Origin: an uncultured Bacteroidia bacterium | Lineage (GTDB): Bacteria; Bacteroidota; Bacteroidia; Bacteroidales; UBA932 | Assembly (NCBI GenBank): GCA_902794005.1 | Contig: CADBFO010000001.1 | Span: 58,422 to 122,421, forward strand | DNA: 64,000 nt | Direction of reading: 5' to 3' | Shown: in pieces, positions 6,876-16,183 of the stretch | Numbering within the stretch: the stretch's first letter is position 1 | Layout of the letters: every line of letters begins with the position of its first letter | The notes under the pieces: generated by a model | Databases searched by the model: none | Seen by the model: the letters and a program-made list of their open reading frames with translations, nothing else | Told to the model about the DNA's origin: nothing | Position numbers and translations under genes: made by a program

Positions 6876-9727
6876 CGTCCGCAGATATCCTTGAAATCAC
6901 ACCAGGCGCAGGTTTTCAAGTCTTGCGTACGTCGGAAAGGGATGTCCGGATTGGTCATCTCCGCCAGGAGTTCCCGCAGTTTTTCCCGCATCAACTGAAG
7001 GAATACCGGACTCTCGGGCACCTCGGGAAGATCCCGCGTATAGAGCCAGGCCGTACTGTAAATGGAATTGTACAGGGTCTGCGAGCGAAGATTTCCGTCG
7101 TCATGGGCGAAAAGGCCATATACAAACAGTTGCAGGGCAATTTTTGGACGCTTGCTGCCATCTTCGGCAAAGAGTTTCTCCACCACCGATGCGGCGTTGT
7201 CGTCGGTGATGAAAAGGTCGTCATCCTCCACCTTTCCGGTCTTGTAGTCCACAATTCTTACTTCCCCTTTCCGGTAACTGTCAATCCGGTCCACGAAGCC
7301 CTTGATGCGGAATCCTTCGAAATCCATTTGGAAAGGCCTTTCCAGGCCGATAATCCGGAAGCCCTCGGACCCGGATGCGGCAAGAAGCCTGTTGTCGTGC
7401 CGGAGGGTGGAAAGGACATAATCCAGAATCACTTCTTCCAGCACCAGGTTCCTTCCGCTCACTTCGATGCTGTGCATCTGCTTCAAAACAGATGTACGGA
7501 TGAGTTTCCGGATCCTCTCCGTATCCTTGATCATGTTCTGGAGAGCGGCCGGAGTCACCGTCGGCATGTCGTACAGAAGACGCATCACCTCATGAAAGAC
7601 ATTGCCCAGCATGCCCGCATCCAGTGATTCCGCCACCTCGTCATCGGCTCTGAGCCCCTTGACGAACTGATAGTAGAACTTGGCGGGACAGTAAAGGTAG
7701 TTCTGCAAGGCGGAGGCCGACAGAACGCCCTCCCGGATGGCTTTCACATCTTCCTCCGTTTTGGGAATGTTTCCCTCCCCTTTTATCGGATACAATCCGG
7801 CAGCCGCGGCCCTCCTTTCCAACGGCAGATGGAAATGATATTCGAGCTGCTTGATGTATCGGCTTTCCTCACCTGTCTTGAGTCCCTCCGTCCGGCTGTC
7901 GTACAAAAGCCAGACACGTTCCGGACGCTGGATCATCCGGTAGAAATAATAGGCCCAAACCGCGTCCTGATACTCATAAGTGGGCAGGCCGAAACCCTTC
8001 CTGAGTTCCGGAGGGATAAAGGAAGGGCTGAAACTCTTGCGGGGGAACATTCCCTCGTTGGCGCTGAAAATAATCAGGTTCCTAAAATCAAGTGCCCGGG
8101 TTTCCAAGGGGCCCATCACCTGCAGGCCCTGGAGCGGCTCACCCCGGAACGGAACGGAAATGCCTTCCAAGATGCGTTCCAGAATACGGAAATGGGTGGC
8201 AGGAAGCACGTCAAGGTCCGTATCCTGCAAAATATTCAGCTGCGTATGGCAACGCTTGGCGAAATCCAGTTCCAGCAGCATATCGCCCCGAGCGGACAAA
8301 ATCCTGCCCACATAGGCGACAACCTCTGAAAAATAACGTTCCACCGCATGATTCTGCCGGGCCGATGCCAGGGTGCTGTCCTCCAGCACCGGGCGGAACA
8401 ACAAATCCAGTACGGGACCTCCCTGCAAATCTCCGAGCGGAATATAATATTTGGCCTCTTTTTTTACCCGGTCCGCAATCGCCACCTCTTCCGGAGAAAG
8501 AAGTGAACGGAAGAGACCGGAAGAGAAAACCTCCCTCACCGGCCGATGGTAAAAATACCATCCGTCCGGCTGCTTGCGAAGCCGAAGCTGCATTCTCCCC
8601 AACGCTCCCAACAGGGCGTACACGGCACTGCCGCCCATCGGATATCCCATGGTCACGTTCACGGAAGCGTGTTCTTCCGGAATGGAATTCAGCAGCGGCA
8701 GAAGCATATTTTCATCCGGCAGGACAAACGCTGTCTCCATATCGCTCCGGCCGCTTCCGATTTCGCGGAGGATGTGGGGGACCAGTTTGGCCTGTCCCAC
8801 GGAAGAAGGCACGCTTATCACCGTAATGCGGGGCTTTCCAAGCCCCCCGGAGTCGATGGCGAAGTCCTGGGGAAATTCTTCCACGTTCATCCGCATGAAA
8901 AAGGAAGCCTTGCTGTCGGGATCACGGATCTCGTCGCTCACGAAATCCCAGACAAAACGGGCCAACCCGGCATCGCGCATCCGCTTCATCAGCAGCCGCT
9001 CGCATTCCGTGAGCGCATTCAGTCCGACAAAGACATACTGGACACTCCGGGGGAAAGCCTCCGCCAGAATGTCCCTGACCGGGGCTCCGGAATGGAGTCT
9101 TTCGGCCAGGTTTCGATACACCATGCCCTCATAGGCCATTCCCTTCTCCTGCAAGCGCTGCCGGAAACGGACGTACAGAGGATACAGCAAGTTCCACAGT
9201 TTCAGGAAGCGGGCCTTCACATCGCTGCCTTCCGGATTCACGCTCAAGCTACCCTTTCCGTCCCGGAAATGGGACAGGAATTGCTCCACAGCCAGACGCT
9301 GGTTTTCGCTCAGGTATTCGTAACCATCCTGCAAGGCCTTGAAATCCGAGACATTCCGGAGAAGCCCTTCGGCATCCACCAGGTATTTGTCAATATCTTC
9401 AAAATCGGCCAGCATGACTTCACCCCAGAAGATGAAATCGTCCAGCGGTTCGGCCTGCGCGTTCAGTTCACGGTAACAATCATAGAGTTCCAGCAGCAGT
9501 TTCAGGCGATCCGTAACTTCCACCCTGTACACCGAATGGAAGAAGTCGTTGATGGTGTACATGGGAGGACACAGCAACGGAACACCGTCCCCCCTTTCAC
9601 ACACGAGGTCTCCCAGGTATTTTCGGAAAAATACCATGGACCGACGGTTCGGGAAAACAAAACAGGTTTTCTCCAAATCACCGGTTCCATAATAATGCGC
9701 AGCGACCTGCCTGAGGAAAGCTTCCAC
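6872..9727 (-). CDS. addB: AddB-type subunit of helicase-nuclease (PD-(D/E)XK nuclease)
   Basis: This is a 951-residue homologue of the AddB subunit of the AddAB double-strand-break resection complex. The N-terminal half resembles a degenerate UvrD-like helicase (FVFPNRRSMVFFRKYLG near the start). The C-terminal quarter is a RecB-like nuclease, with GNVFHEVMRLLY, GFVDRIDSY and VDYKTGK supplying the expected metal-binding acidic residues and lysine. An iron-sulphur cluster is suggested by a Cys in NYLYCPAKF and by the terminal CAWCDFKDIC cluster (C940, C943, C949). It is the last gene of a minus-strand operon after sppA, three bases downstream. The matching AddA-type gene is at 27357-30362 rather than adjacent, which is unusual for addAB. 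Confidence 0.88.
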   Translation of the reverse strand: MEAFLRQVAAHYYGTGDLEKTCFVFPNRRSMVFFRKYLGDLVCERGDGVPLLCPPMYTINDFFHSVYRVEVTDRLKLLLELYDCYRELNAQAEPLDDFIFWGEVMLADFEDIDKYLVDAEGLLRNVSDFKALQDGYEYLSENQRLAVEQFLSHFRDGKGSLSVNPEGSDVKARFLKLWNLLYPLYVRFRQRLQEKGMAYEGMVYRNLAERLHSGAPVRDILAEAFPRSVQYVFVGLNALTECERLLMKRMRDAGLARFVWDFVSDEIRDPDSKASFFMRMNVEEFPQDFAIDSGGLGKPRITVISVPSSVGQAKLVPHILREIGSGRSDMETAFVLPDENMLLPLLNSIPEEHASVNVTMGYPMGGSAVYALLGALGRMQLRLRKQPDGWYFYHRPVREVFSSGLFRSLLSPEEVAIADRVKKEAKYYIPLGDLQGGPVLDLLFRPVLEDSTLASARQNHAVERYFSEVVAYVGRILSARGDMLLELDFAKRCHTQLNILQDTDLDVLPATHFRILERILEGISVPFRGEPLQGLQVMGPLETRALDFRNLIIFSANEGMFPRKSFSPSFIPPELRKGFGLPTYEYQDAVWAYYFYRMIQRPERVWLLYDSRTEGLKTGEESRYIKQLEYHFHLPLERRAAAAGLYPIKGEGNIPKTEEDVKAIREGVLSASALQNYLYCPAKFYYQFVKGLRADDEVAESLDAGMLGNVFHEVMRLLYDMPTVTPAALQNMIKDTERIRKLIRTSVLKQMHSIEVSGRNLVLEEVILDYVLSTLRHDNRLLAASGSEGFRIIGLERPFQMDFEGFRIKGFVDRIDSYRKGEVRIVDYKTGKVEDDDLFITDDNAASVVEKLFAEDGSKRPKIALQLFVYGLFAHDDGNLRSQTLYNSIYSTAWLYTRDLPEVPESPVFLQLMREKLRELLAEMTNPDIPFRRTQDLKTCAWCDFKDICGR

Positions 9728-9730
9728 CCT

Positions 9731-11503
9731 TTAACGGATTTCCAATGCGTAAGGAAGACGGGCATATACGAGACCGGGCTCCTGTGCCTTCAGTGAGCCG
9801 ACAGCCTTTCCGAGGGCCTCAAAGGGCGTTCCGGACAGGATGCTGGGTTCTTCGTAACGCTGCCCGAGACTGCTCATGAATTCCTCGACCAGCGTGAGCG
9901 GCTGCGGATAACCCACGACGCTGTACCCGTCGGAAGAATATAGCTCGGCCAGGGAGGCGGCATAGGCGATGGCATCTTCCAGCGTGCCGATTTCGTCCAC
10001 AAGGCCGATTTCCAGGGCATCGGCCCCGGTCCATACACGCCCCTGGGCGATCTCGTCCACCCGGGCGGGATCCAAGCCGCGGCTGGAAGCCACCAGATTC
10101 ACGAAACGCTCATAGATATCTTCCACGGAAGCCTGCATGAACCGCAACTCCTCCCCGTTGAAAGGACGCATCAGCGAAAACATGTCGCTGTGCTTGTTGG
10201 AGCCTACGGTTTCCACAGCCACCCCTATCTTTTTAGTCACGTCCGAAAATTCGGGAATCATGGAGAAAACGCCGATGGAACCGGTGATGCTGGTTGCATC
10301 CGCATAGATTTTCTGGCAGCCGCTGGAAATCCAATAGCCGCCGGAAGCGGCGTAGTCGCCAAAGGAAGCCACCAGCGGCTTTTCTTTCTGGAGAAGATCC
10401 AGGGCGGCACGGATTTTTTCCGAAGCGGACACGCTGCCGCCGGGAGAATTGACACGAAGCACCACGGCCTTCACGCTCTTGTCCTTGCGGATCTTGTCAA
10501 TAATCTGGACAAAACGGTCTCCGGCCACGTTGTTGTATTCTTTTCCATCGACAATCTCACCGTCGGCATAAATGACAGCGACGTTGGAGCGGCCGGGAAG
10601 GCCGGTCACGCGGTTGGTCACATAATCGGCAAAGGGGATGAGCTTCAGTTTCCGGCTGTCTTCCACCTGCGCCAACGTGCAGAGTTTTCCAAGGAGGGAC
10701 TCATGATCCACCAGCTCGTCCACAAGGCCGGCCTGCAAATAATCCTCCGGCAGATTGAGGGCAAGTTCATCGATGAGGGCGTTGAAAGCCTCTTCCGACA
10801 GGTCACGGGCGTTTGCAATGGCGCCTCCGATTACCTTCCAGGCCGAATTCACCATTATCTGATTCTGTTCCCGGTTCTCGGGAGAAGACGAGGAGCGGAC
10901 AAACATTTCTCCGGCGCTCTTGTATTTCCCGTGACGGATCAACTGCACGTTTACGCCCAACTTGTCAAGGACGTCCTTGAGGAACAGCATCTGGGCAGAC
11001 AGGCCGACCAGCTGGGAATTGCCGCCATGATGGGCGCCCATATAGATTTTGTCGGCCACGGAAGCGAGGTAGAAAGACCCGTTGGAAGGGTTCTCAACAT
11101 AGGCGACGACCGGTTTGCCGCTTTCCCGGAAAGAGGCGATGGCGGCACGGAATTCCTCTGCACCGCCCATTCCGGCCATGGCGCCTTCCGGCCTGAGAAG
11201 AATATACTTGACGCCCGGGTCGGCCGCCGCGGCATGGATGGCCTCCACGGCATCGTGCAGTCCCACAAGCGGCGTCATGTCGAAATTCATGGACATCATG
11301 CTGGGGGCCGAAGCTTCTTTGCTCTGCTCCGCAAGGACAAAACTGCTCATGTCCAAATCCAGCACACCGTTTTTGGGAAGGGACGGTTTTCCGCTGCCGG
11401 CCAGGGCGCCGACAAGGAAAAACAGGAGAAAGAGGAAGCCGATTATCCGGAGGACAAAATAGCCGCAGATGACGGCCAGCACGGTCTTGACAAAATCTTT
11501 CAT
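9731..11503 (-). CDS. sppA: Signal peptide peptidase SppA, long (67K) type
   Basis: An inner-membrane serine protease of family S49 that degrades cleaved signal peptides. One membrane segment lies at about residues 8-35. Two tandem S49 domains follow. The catalytic lysine is probably K195 in the first domain (HGKYKSAGEMF) and the nucleophile is S387 in the second (DYAASGGYW), preceded by NSPGGSVSASE. The total of 590 residues fits the double-domain enterobacterial type rather than the short archaeal/Bacillus type. It sits between the C11 peptidase gene (12-base gap) and addB (3-base gap), so the three are probably co-transcribed. Confidence 0.95.
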   Translation of the reverse strand: MKDFVKTVLAVICGYFVLRIIGFLFLLFFLVGALAGSGKPSLPKNGVLDLDMSSFVLAEQSKEASAPSMMSMNFDMTPLVGLHDAVEAIHAAAADPGVKYILLRPEGAMAGMGGAEEFRAAIASFRESGKPVVAYVENPSNGSFYLASVADKIYMGAHHGGNSQLVGLSAQMLFLKDVLDKLGVNVQLIRHGKYKSAGEMFVRSSSSPENREQNQIMVNSAWKVIGGAIANARDLSEEAFNALIDELALNLPEDYLQAGLVDELVDHESLLGKLCTLAQVEDSRKLKLIPFADYVTNRVTGLPGRSNVAVIYADGEIVDGKEYNNVAGDRFVQIIDKIRKDKSVKAVVLRVNSPGGSVSASEKIRAALDLLQKEKPLVASFGDYAASGGYWISSGCQKIYADATSITGSIGVFSMIPEFSDVTKKIGVAVETVGSNKHSDMFSLMRPFNGEELRFMQASVEDIYERFVNLVASSRGLDPARVDEIAQGRVWTGADALEIGLVDEIGTLEDAIAYAASLAELYSSDGYSVVGYPQPLTLVEEFMSSLGQRYEEPSILSGTPFEALGKAVGSLKAQEPGLVYARLPYALEIR

Positions 11504-11515
11504 GGATGGAGGAGG

Positions 11516-12769
11516 TTATTTTAACAGTTCAGTTGCTTTGTTCCAGTCTATCTGAGTCTTGTAGAAATTGTCCAGAAACGGGCTTCCCATGGAAGGAAGG
11601 TACATGGACATGCCGCTGTAAACGTCGATAGGAAAGTTCAGGAAATAGGGCGTCGCGGCCTTGTAAAGGATGCACTCCTCCAGGGCTGCGTCCAGCCGGG
11701 CTTCCTCGTCGGAATTGATTCCGGCATTGAGAAGGATGTCCTTGAGGTCGTAGAAATAATGATGGTCGTAGCGGAAATATCCCTGAACGTCTTTTCCTTT
11801 AAGGCGACTGATTTCCGCGCGGTACTTCGCGAAAAGTTCCCTGCACACCGACACCAGGCTATCCATCCGGCCGGGAGCGACGGCGGTAATGGTGGCCGAG
11901 CGGCTGCTTCCCGACTGACGGTCGTAAAACGCAAAGTAGTCTTTGCAAACGGAAACGGGATCCGGAGTCCGGGCCAGCAGACGGGTGGTGATGGTGTCAT
12001 ACATGAAGCCGTTGGCCAGCACCTCGGCGGGAGAAAAGCCGACGACGTCGGCAATGTCCCTGAAGGCATAGGCCACCTCGACGCAGCCGGACAGGCATGC
12101 GTCAATCAGCAGATAGTCCAGGTGCATGGGAATGGCCTCCGCAAAATCCTTCAACTCCATTTCGATGCCGCCCCGAGGGGTTTTATCCTGGCCGATGGAA
12201 CGGAAGGGACCGCCTGAAGAGGCCTTCTCAAAAGAGGACGGCGACTCATAATATCCGGCCGGCAACCAGCCGGAAGCATGGGAAGAGATAACGATGCCAT
12301 AGCCTTTGGCCGGGAACCGGCTTTGAATAAAAGAAAGCGCTTCGTGAATGGTTTGGCCGCTGCTCAGAGGGGTATCCGGGTCCCATACCATCAGGGTATC
12401 CCGACAGACCGTTCCCTGGAAATCCTTGTAGAGACGATAAAGGGATGCGGGGGAAGGTGTGTCGTAATTTCCGGCAGAAGTCACCGAACGTTCCAAGACC
12501 ATCACGATATCGGAAGAATAGGACGTCCCCACGGGCAGTTCTCCGCCGGCCAGTTCTTCCAGATCGCTGGCCAGATAATCGGAAAGGGAATTGAAACCGG
12601 CCGAGATCATGATCATCACACGGCGGGACGGCTGGGTGAAAGCCCTTTCGGGAAGGGTTCTGCCTCCATTGTCTTCTCCGTTGAAACCGGGCTCGAAATT
12701 GGGGTCTTTGAAACAGGATACGCTAACGGCGAGCAGCATCGCATAAACCCATATGTGTAATCTTTGCAT
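11516..12769 (-). CDS. Clostripain-related (family C11) cysteine peptidase lipoprotein
   Basis: This is a secreted, probably lipid-anchored cysteine peptidase of clan CD. The catalytic dyad is His164 in GIVISSHASGW and Cys225 in YLLIDACLSGC, each preceded by the hydrophobic strand typical of the family, which usually cleaves after Arg. I chose the ATG at 12769 rather than the in-frame ATG at 12787 because it gives a compact lipoprotein signal ending in VSVSC (Cys19). The later start also lies downstream of a TAACTTTG -7 box (12796 to 12789). The gene is first in an operon with sppA and addB and diverges from the DPP III gene. About 418 residues, intact. Confidence 0.88.
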   Translation of the reverse strand: MQRLHIWVYAMLLAVSVSCFKDPNFEPGFNGEDNGGRTLPERAFTQPSRRVMIMISAGFNSLSDYLASDLEELAGGELPVGTSYSSDIVMVLERSVTSAGNYDTPSPASLYRLYKDFQGTVCRDTLMVWDPDTPLSSGQTIHEALSFIQSRFPAKGYGIVISSHASGWLPAGYYESPSSFEKASSGGPFRSIGQDKTPRGGIEMELKDFAEAIPMHLDYLLIDACLSGCVEVAYAFRDIADVVGFSPAEVLANGFMYDTITTRLLARTPDPVSVCKDYFAFYDRQSGSSRSATITAVAPGRMDSLVSVCRELFAKYRAEISRLKGKDVQGYFRYDHHYFYDLKDILLNAGINSDEEARLDAALEECILYKAATPYFLNFPIDVYSGMSMYLPSMGSPFLDNFYKTQIDWNKATELLK

Positions 12770-12788
12770 AATACAGTCTGTAATCATA

Positions 12789-12796
12789 CAAAGTTA
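12789..12796 (-). promoter_or_regulatory. Candidate -7 box for the C11 peptidase-sppA-addB operon
   Basis: Read on the minus strand, TAACTTTG (12796 to 12789) matches TAnnTTTG and lies 19 bases before the chosen ATG. No good -33 element was found. It lies about 17 bases from the divergent DPP III promoter. Confidence 0.45.
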
Positions 12797-12813
12797 GTGA
12801 ATATTTTCTAATT

Positions 12814-12845
12814 TTTGCTTTTTTCTCACATTGCTTGTATCTTTG
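12814..12845 (+). promoter_or_regulatory. Promoter of the DPP III gene
   Basis: TTTG at 12814-12817, a 20-base spacer and TATCTTTG at 12838-12845 match both Bacteroidetes promoter boxes exactly. Transcription would start near 12852. This places the upstream in-frame TTG at 12831 inside the promoter and supports the ATG at 12885 as the start. Confidence 0.8.
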
Positions 12846-12884
12846 CCAAAGATGGCACTCAGTGCCCTTAAAGGTAAGACTGTT

Positions 12885-14891
12885 ATGAAAAACATTGCAA
12901 AAATGATGATGATTACCAGCGCGGCCGCCCTGTTGGCCGCTTGCGAAGGCCCCATCCGGGAAAAAGCCGCATCGGATTTCAAATATACCATCGACTCTTT
13001 CGCAGACCTCAAAGTCATGCGCTACCGGATTCCCGGTTGGGAAAACCTCTCCCTCCGCCAAAAAGAATACGCCTATTATCTTTCTGAAGCGGCAAAATAC
13101 GGCCGGGACATTCTCTGGGATCAGAACTGCAAGGACAATCTCCGCGTCCGCCATGCCCTGGAAGCCATTCTGGAGACGGAAGGGATCGATACCACCACCC
13201 CGGAATACAAGGACTTTCTCACCTATGCCAAGCGGGTGTTCTTCTCCAACGGCATCCACCACCACTATGCCGAGGACAAGATTTTCCCCGCCTGCCCCAG
13301 CGCCTATTTTGCCTCCCTCCTGGAAAAGGCCGGTGTGCGCGACGAAGGCCTGCTGGACGTAATCTACAATCCGGAAATCTGGCCGCAGCGCCGTTCTACC
13401 GAAACGTCCGGGGACATTGTAAAGCTCTCTGCCGTCAATTATTATGAGAATGTCACCCGCGAAGAAGTGGAAAAATACTATGCCTCTCTTGTACAAACGG
13501 ACGACCCGGAGCCTGTCTCCTACGGTCTCAACACCAAGGTGGTCAAGGGAAAGGACGGAAAAATCCGGGAACTCCCCTGGAAAGTCGGAGGACTCTACTC
13601 CCCCGCCATCGAGAAAATCTGCGAACAGCTGGAAAAAGCGAAGACCGTGGCCGAAAATGACATCCAGAAGAGGGCATTGGGCCTTCTCATTGAATATTAC
13701 AAGACTGGAGACCTCCGGAAATGGGACCTGTTCAATATCGAATGGGTGAAAGACACCATCGGCACGGTGGATTTCATCAACGGATTCATCGAGGATTACA
13801 ATGATCCCCTGGGACGCAAGGCTTCCTGGGAGGGATATGTGAACATCAAGGACTTCGAGGCGTCCAAACGAACGGAAATCCTTTCGGCCAACGCCCAGTG
13901 GTTCGAGGACAATTCCCCGGTGGATCCTCGCTTCAAGAAGGCCAAGGTGAAGGGCGTGTCGGCCAAGGTCATCAACGCCGTCTGCCTGGCCGGCGACAGC
14001 TACCCTTCCACGCCCATCGGCATCAATCTCCCCAACGCAGACTGGATTCGCAAGGAGCATGGTTCCAAGAGCGTCACCATCGCCAACATTACCCACACCT
14101 ACGATTTTGCCGCGCAGGAACTTCCCACCAGCACGCTCACGGAGTTCGCCTATGACAACAAAGAGATCGAGCTGGCCAAAAAATGGGGCACCCTCGCCGA
14201 TGAAATCCATACCGACCTTCACGAGTGCCTGGGGCACGCTTCGGGACAGTTGCTGCCGGGAGTGAGCACCACGGCCATGGGAGAATATGCGTCGGCCCTG
14301 GAAGAAGCCCGCGCAGACCTGTTCGGCCTGTACTACACCGCCGACCCCAAAATGGTGGAGCTGGGCATCATGCCGGATCCCGAGGCCTACAAGGCCGAGT
14401 ATGCCAACTACATCCGCAACGGCCTCATGGTCCAGTTCACCCGCGTGGAACTGGGACGGCCCAACACCGAGGCCCACATGCAGAACCGCAAACTCATCGC
14501 CCAGTGGTGCTATGAAAAAGGCGCCAAGGACAAAGTAATCGTGAAAAAGGTAAAAGGCGGGAAAACCTACTTTGTCGTAAAGGATTACGCAAAGCTCCGC
14601 GCCCTGTTCGCCGAACTTCTGGCCGAGATTCAGCGCATCAAGAGCGAAGGGGACTACCAGGCCGGAAAAGCCCTCATCGAAACCTACGCCGTGCACATCG
14701 ACCCGGTCCTGCACAAAGAAGTTAAAGAGCGTTACGAGGCGCTGAACCTGAAGCCCTACGGCGGTTTTATCAACCCCGAAATCCAGCCGGTCTATGCCGC
14801 CGACGGAACCGTAACGGATTATGTCCCCGTTTATACGGACGATTATCTGGGCCAGATGATGCTCTACGGGAAAAAATACGGCACGCTTTAG
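12885..14891 (+). CDS. Dipeptidyl-peptidase III (M49 family) lipoprotein
   Basis: A zinc metallopeptidase that releases dipeptides from the N-termini of oligopeptides. The M49 zinc motif reads HECLGH (H446, E447, H451), and the second motif EEARAD near 473-478 supplies the third zinc ligand. A GIHHHYAEDK segment lies in the N-terminal lobe. The 668-residue chain begins with a lipoprotein signal (lipobox LAAC, Cys20), so unlike the cytosolic eukaryotic enzyme it is probably periplasmic or surface-exposed. The ATG at 12885 was chosen because the frame upstream overlaps the promoter. The gene is followed nine bases later by a Xer-type recombinase. An unrelated antisense frame of similar length on the opposite strand is not considered real. 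Confidence 0.92.
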   Translation: MKNIAKMMMITSAAALLAACEGPIREKAASDFKYTIDSFADLKVMRYRIPGWENLSLRQKEYAYYLSEAAKYGRDILWDQNCKDNLRVRHALEAILETEGIDTTTPEYKDFLTYAKRVFFSNGIHHHYAEDKIFPACPSAYFASLLEKAGVRDEGLLDVIYNPEIWPQRRSTETSGDIVKLSAVNYYENVTREEVEKYYASLVQTDDPEPVSYGLNTKVVKGKDGKIRELPWKVGGLYSPAIEKICEQLEKAKTVAENDIQKRALGLLIEYYKTGDLRKWDLFNIEWVKDTIGTVDFINGFIEDYNDPLGRKASWEGYVNIKDFEASKRTEILSANAQWFEDNSPVDPRFKKAKVKGVSAKVINAVCLAGDSYPSTPIGINLPNADWIRKEHGSKSVTIANITHTYDFAAQELPTSTLTEFAYDNKEIELAKKWGTLADEIHTDLHECLGHASGQLLPGVSTTAMGEYASALEEARADLFGLYYTADPKMVELGIMPDPEAYKAEYANYIRNGLMVQFTRVELGRPNTEAHMQNRKLIAQWCYEKGAKDKVIVKKVKGGKTYFVVKDYAKLRALFAELLAEIQRIKSEGDYQAGKALIETYAVHIDPVLHKEVKERYEALNLKPYGGFINPEIQPVYAADGTVTDYVPVYTDDYLGQMMLYGKKYGTL

Positions 14892-14900
14892 CCGGCATGC

Positions 14901-15764
14901 ATGCTGAAAGACTACAAAAACCATCTACGGCTCGAACGAAGGATGTCGCCCAATACGGTGGCATCCTATTGCCATGACGTAAAAGCATTCCTGGACGCGT
15001 GCGAACTGGAGCCCAGGGCGGTCACGCCGGCCGATATCGAATCCTATCTGGGGCAAGTCACGGCCGGGGGGCTTTCCAAGCGGAGTACGGCCCGCCTGGT
15101 CAGCGCGCTTCGAAATTTCTTTGCCTGGTGCGTGGAAGAAGGCGAAATCCGGGACAATCCCTGCGACCGGGTGGACGCTCCGAAACTGGGCAAATATCTC
15201 CCTGCCGTACTCAGCGTGGAAGAAGTTTCGGCCATTTTGGATTCGGTCAATCTCAATGCTCCCTACGGAAAGCGGAACCGGGCCATCCTGGAGGTCCTGT
15301 ACGGCTGCGGTCTGCGCGTCAGCGAGGCCGCCGCGCTCCGCATTTCGCACGTCCATCCGGACGAAGGCTTTGTAGATATCATCGGCAAGGGAAACAAGCA
15401 GCGCCTGGTCCCCCTGGGAGAGGTGGCGGCCGATGCCATTCGGGCCTATCTCCCAGACCGTCCGGCACCCGCCGCTCCCCTTTACGATGACTATCTGTTT
15501 CTGAACCGTTTCGGAAAACCCATCAGCCGGGTATCTTTGTTCAATCTGGTAAAGAGCCAGGCCATGGCCGCCGGCATCCGGAAGGAAATCTCCCCCCATA
15601 CCTTCCGCCATTCCTTCGCCACGCATCTGATAGAAAACGGAGCCGACCTGCGCATCGTACAGGAGATGCTGGGGCATGAGAGCATCCTTACCACAGAAAT
15701 CTACACGCACATTGACAGCTCCACCTGGCACAAATCGGTTTTGGAACACCATCCCCGAAAATAG
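14901..15764 (+). CDS. Tyrosine recombinase XerC/XerD
   Basis: A 287-residue site-specific recombinase with the SAM-like N-terminal core-binding domain (about 1-85) and a C-terminal catalytic domain. All catalytic residues are present: R139 (GCGLRVSE), K163, H233 and R236 (HTFRHSFATHL), H259 (LGHES) and nucleophile Y268 (EIYTH). Length and sequence fit the housekeeping recombinases that resolve chromosome dimers at dif. I cannot say whether it is XerC or XerD, and I saw no dif site. It is not accompanied by phage or transposon genes. It is likely co-transcribed with the DPP III gene nine bases upstream and ends at a strong bidirectional terminator. Confidence 0.93.
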   Translation: MLKDYKNHLRLERRMSPNTVASYCHDVKAFLDACELEPRAVTPADIESYLGQVTAGGLSKRSTARLVSALRNFFAWCVEEGEIRDNPCDRVDAPKLGKYLPAVLSVEEVSAILDSVNLNAPYGKRNRAILEVLYGCGLRVSEAAALRISHVHPDEGFVDIIGKGNKQRLVPLGEVAADAIRAYLPDRPAPAAPLYDDYLFLNRFGKPISRVSLFNLVKSQAMAAGIRKEISPHTFRHSFATHLIENGADLRIVQEMLGHESILTTEIYTHIDSSTWHKSVLEHHPRK

Positions 15765-15791
15765 CAAAAAACCGGCTTCAAAGTTACCTCG

Positions 15792-15803
15792 GAAACCGGT
15801 TTC
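15792..15803. repeat. 12-base palindrome downstream of the recombinase gene
   Basis: GAAACCGGTTTC is a perfect palindrome. An upstream AAACCGG at 15768-15774 can alternatively pair with CCGGTTT at 15796-15802. It could be a minor hairpin before the main terminator; no function is claimed. Confidence 0.4.
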
Positions 15804-15843
15804 TTGACGTGTACTAAAACCTAAACCTACTATATAGATGCAG

Positions 15844-15890
15844 AAAAAAACAAAATGTTGCAGAAATTTTTATTTTTCTGCAACATTTTT
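15844..15890. terminator. Bidirectional intrinsic terminator
   Basis: AAAATGTTGCAGAAA (15852-15866) pairs perfectly with TTTCTGCAACATTTT (15875-15889) around an 8-base loop. On the minus strand the stem is followed by a run of seven T after one G; on the plus strand the stem itself ends in T residues. It sits between the convergent recombinase (ends 15764) and histone-like gene (ends 15912) and would serve both. Confidence 0.87.
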
Positions 15891-15911
15891 GTGAAAAATA
15901 CTGCGCGGGGC

Positions 15912-16085
15912 TTACTTGGAGGCCTCAACAGAAACTTTGCGGAACTCCTTGAGGTCCTTCATGAGGGCGAGAGCAGCCTTGCGGGCACGAGCGCCGGCAG
16001 CCTTGTTGCCCTTGTTCAACTGCAGAGTAGCATCCTTGCCAAAAGCCTGAGCCTCAGCATAAATCTTTTCCAAAAGTTCTTTCAT
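15912..16085 (-). CDS. Histone H1-like small basic protein
   Basis: A 57-residue lysine/alanine-rich protein read from the ATG at 16085. It begins MKELLEKIYAEAQAFGKDA, has a basic centre NKGNKAAGARARKAALAL and ends in LKEFRKVSVEASK. This matches the short histone H1-like (Hc1-type) proteins common in Bacteroidales, which are thought to bind DNA and shape the nucleoid. No membrane or signal segment is present. The gene has its own promoter with both boxes in place and ends at the bidirectional terminator, so it is a single-gene unit, probably well expressed. It lies downstream of pth on the same strand but about 100 bases away. Confidence 0.9.
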   Translation of the reverse strand: MKELLEKIYAEAQAFGKDATLQLNKGNKAAGARARKAALALMKDLKEFRKVSVEASK

Positions 16086-16134
16086 GATTGTTTTGTTTTA
16101 TTGGTTCGTTAAACGTTAATGGTCAAACTTTTGT

Positions 16135-16165
16135 GCAAGGTAAAGATTTTTTTCGAGAATCCAAA
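16135..16165 (-). promoter_or_regulatory. Promoter of the histone-like gene
   Basis: On the minus strand, TTTG (16165 to 16162), a 19-base spacer and TACCTTGC (16142 to 16135) fit the Bacteroidetes consensus, with two mismatches at the end of the -7 box. The leader would be about 40 bases. Confidence 0.6.
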
Positions 16166-16183
16166 AGAAAAATCCAGAAAAAA

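Noticed and set aside
12723-14924. A 733-codon open frame on the minus strand opposite the DPP III gene
   Set aside because: Low-complexity Val/Gly/Phe/Asp-rich product with no domain. The plus strand has zinc motifs, a lipobox and a promoter. It also runs through two neighbouring genes.
14901-15764. Recombinase gene as evidence for an integrated mobile element
   Set aside because: Size and sequence fit a housekeeping XerC/D; no direct repeats, phage genes or transposition genes lie nearby.
15765-15911. Possible small RNA or gene between the recombinase and the histone-like gene
   Set aside because: The region is fully explained by one palindrome and a bidirectional terminator; no promoter or open frame was found.
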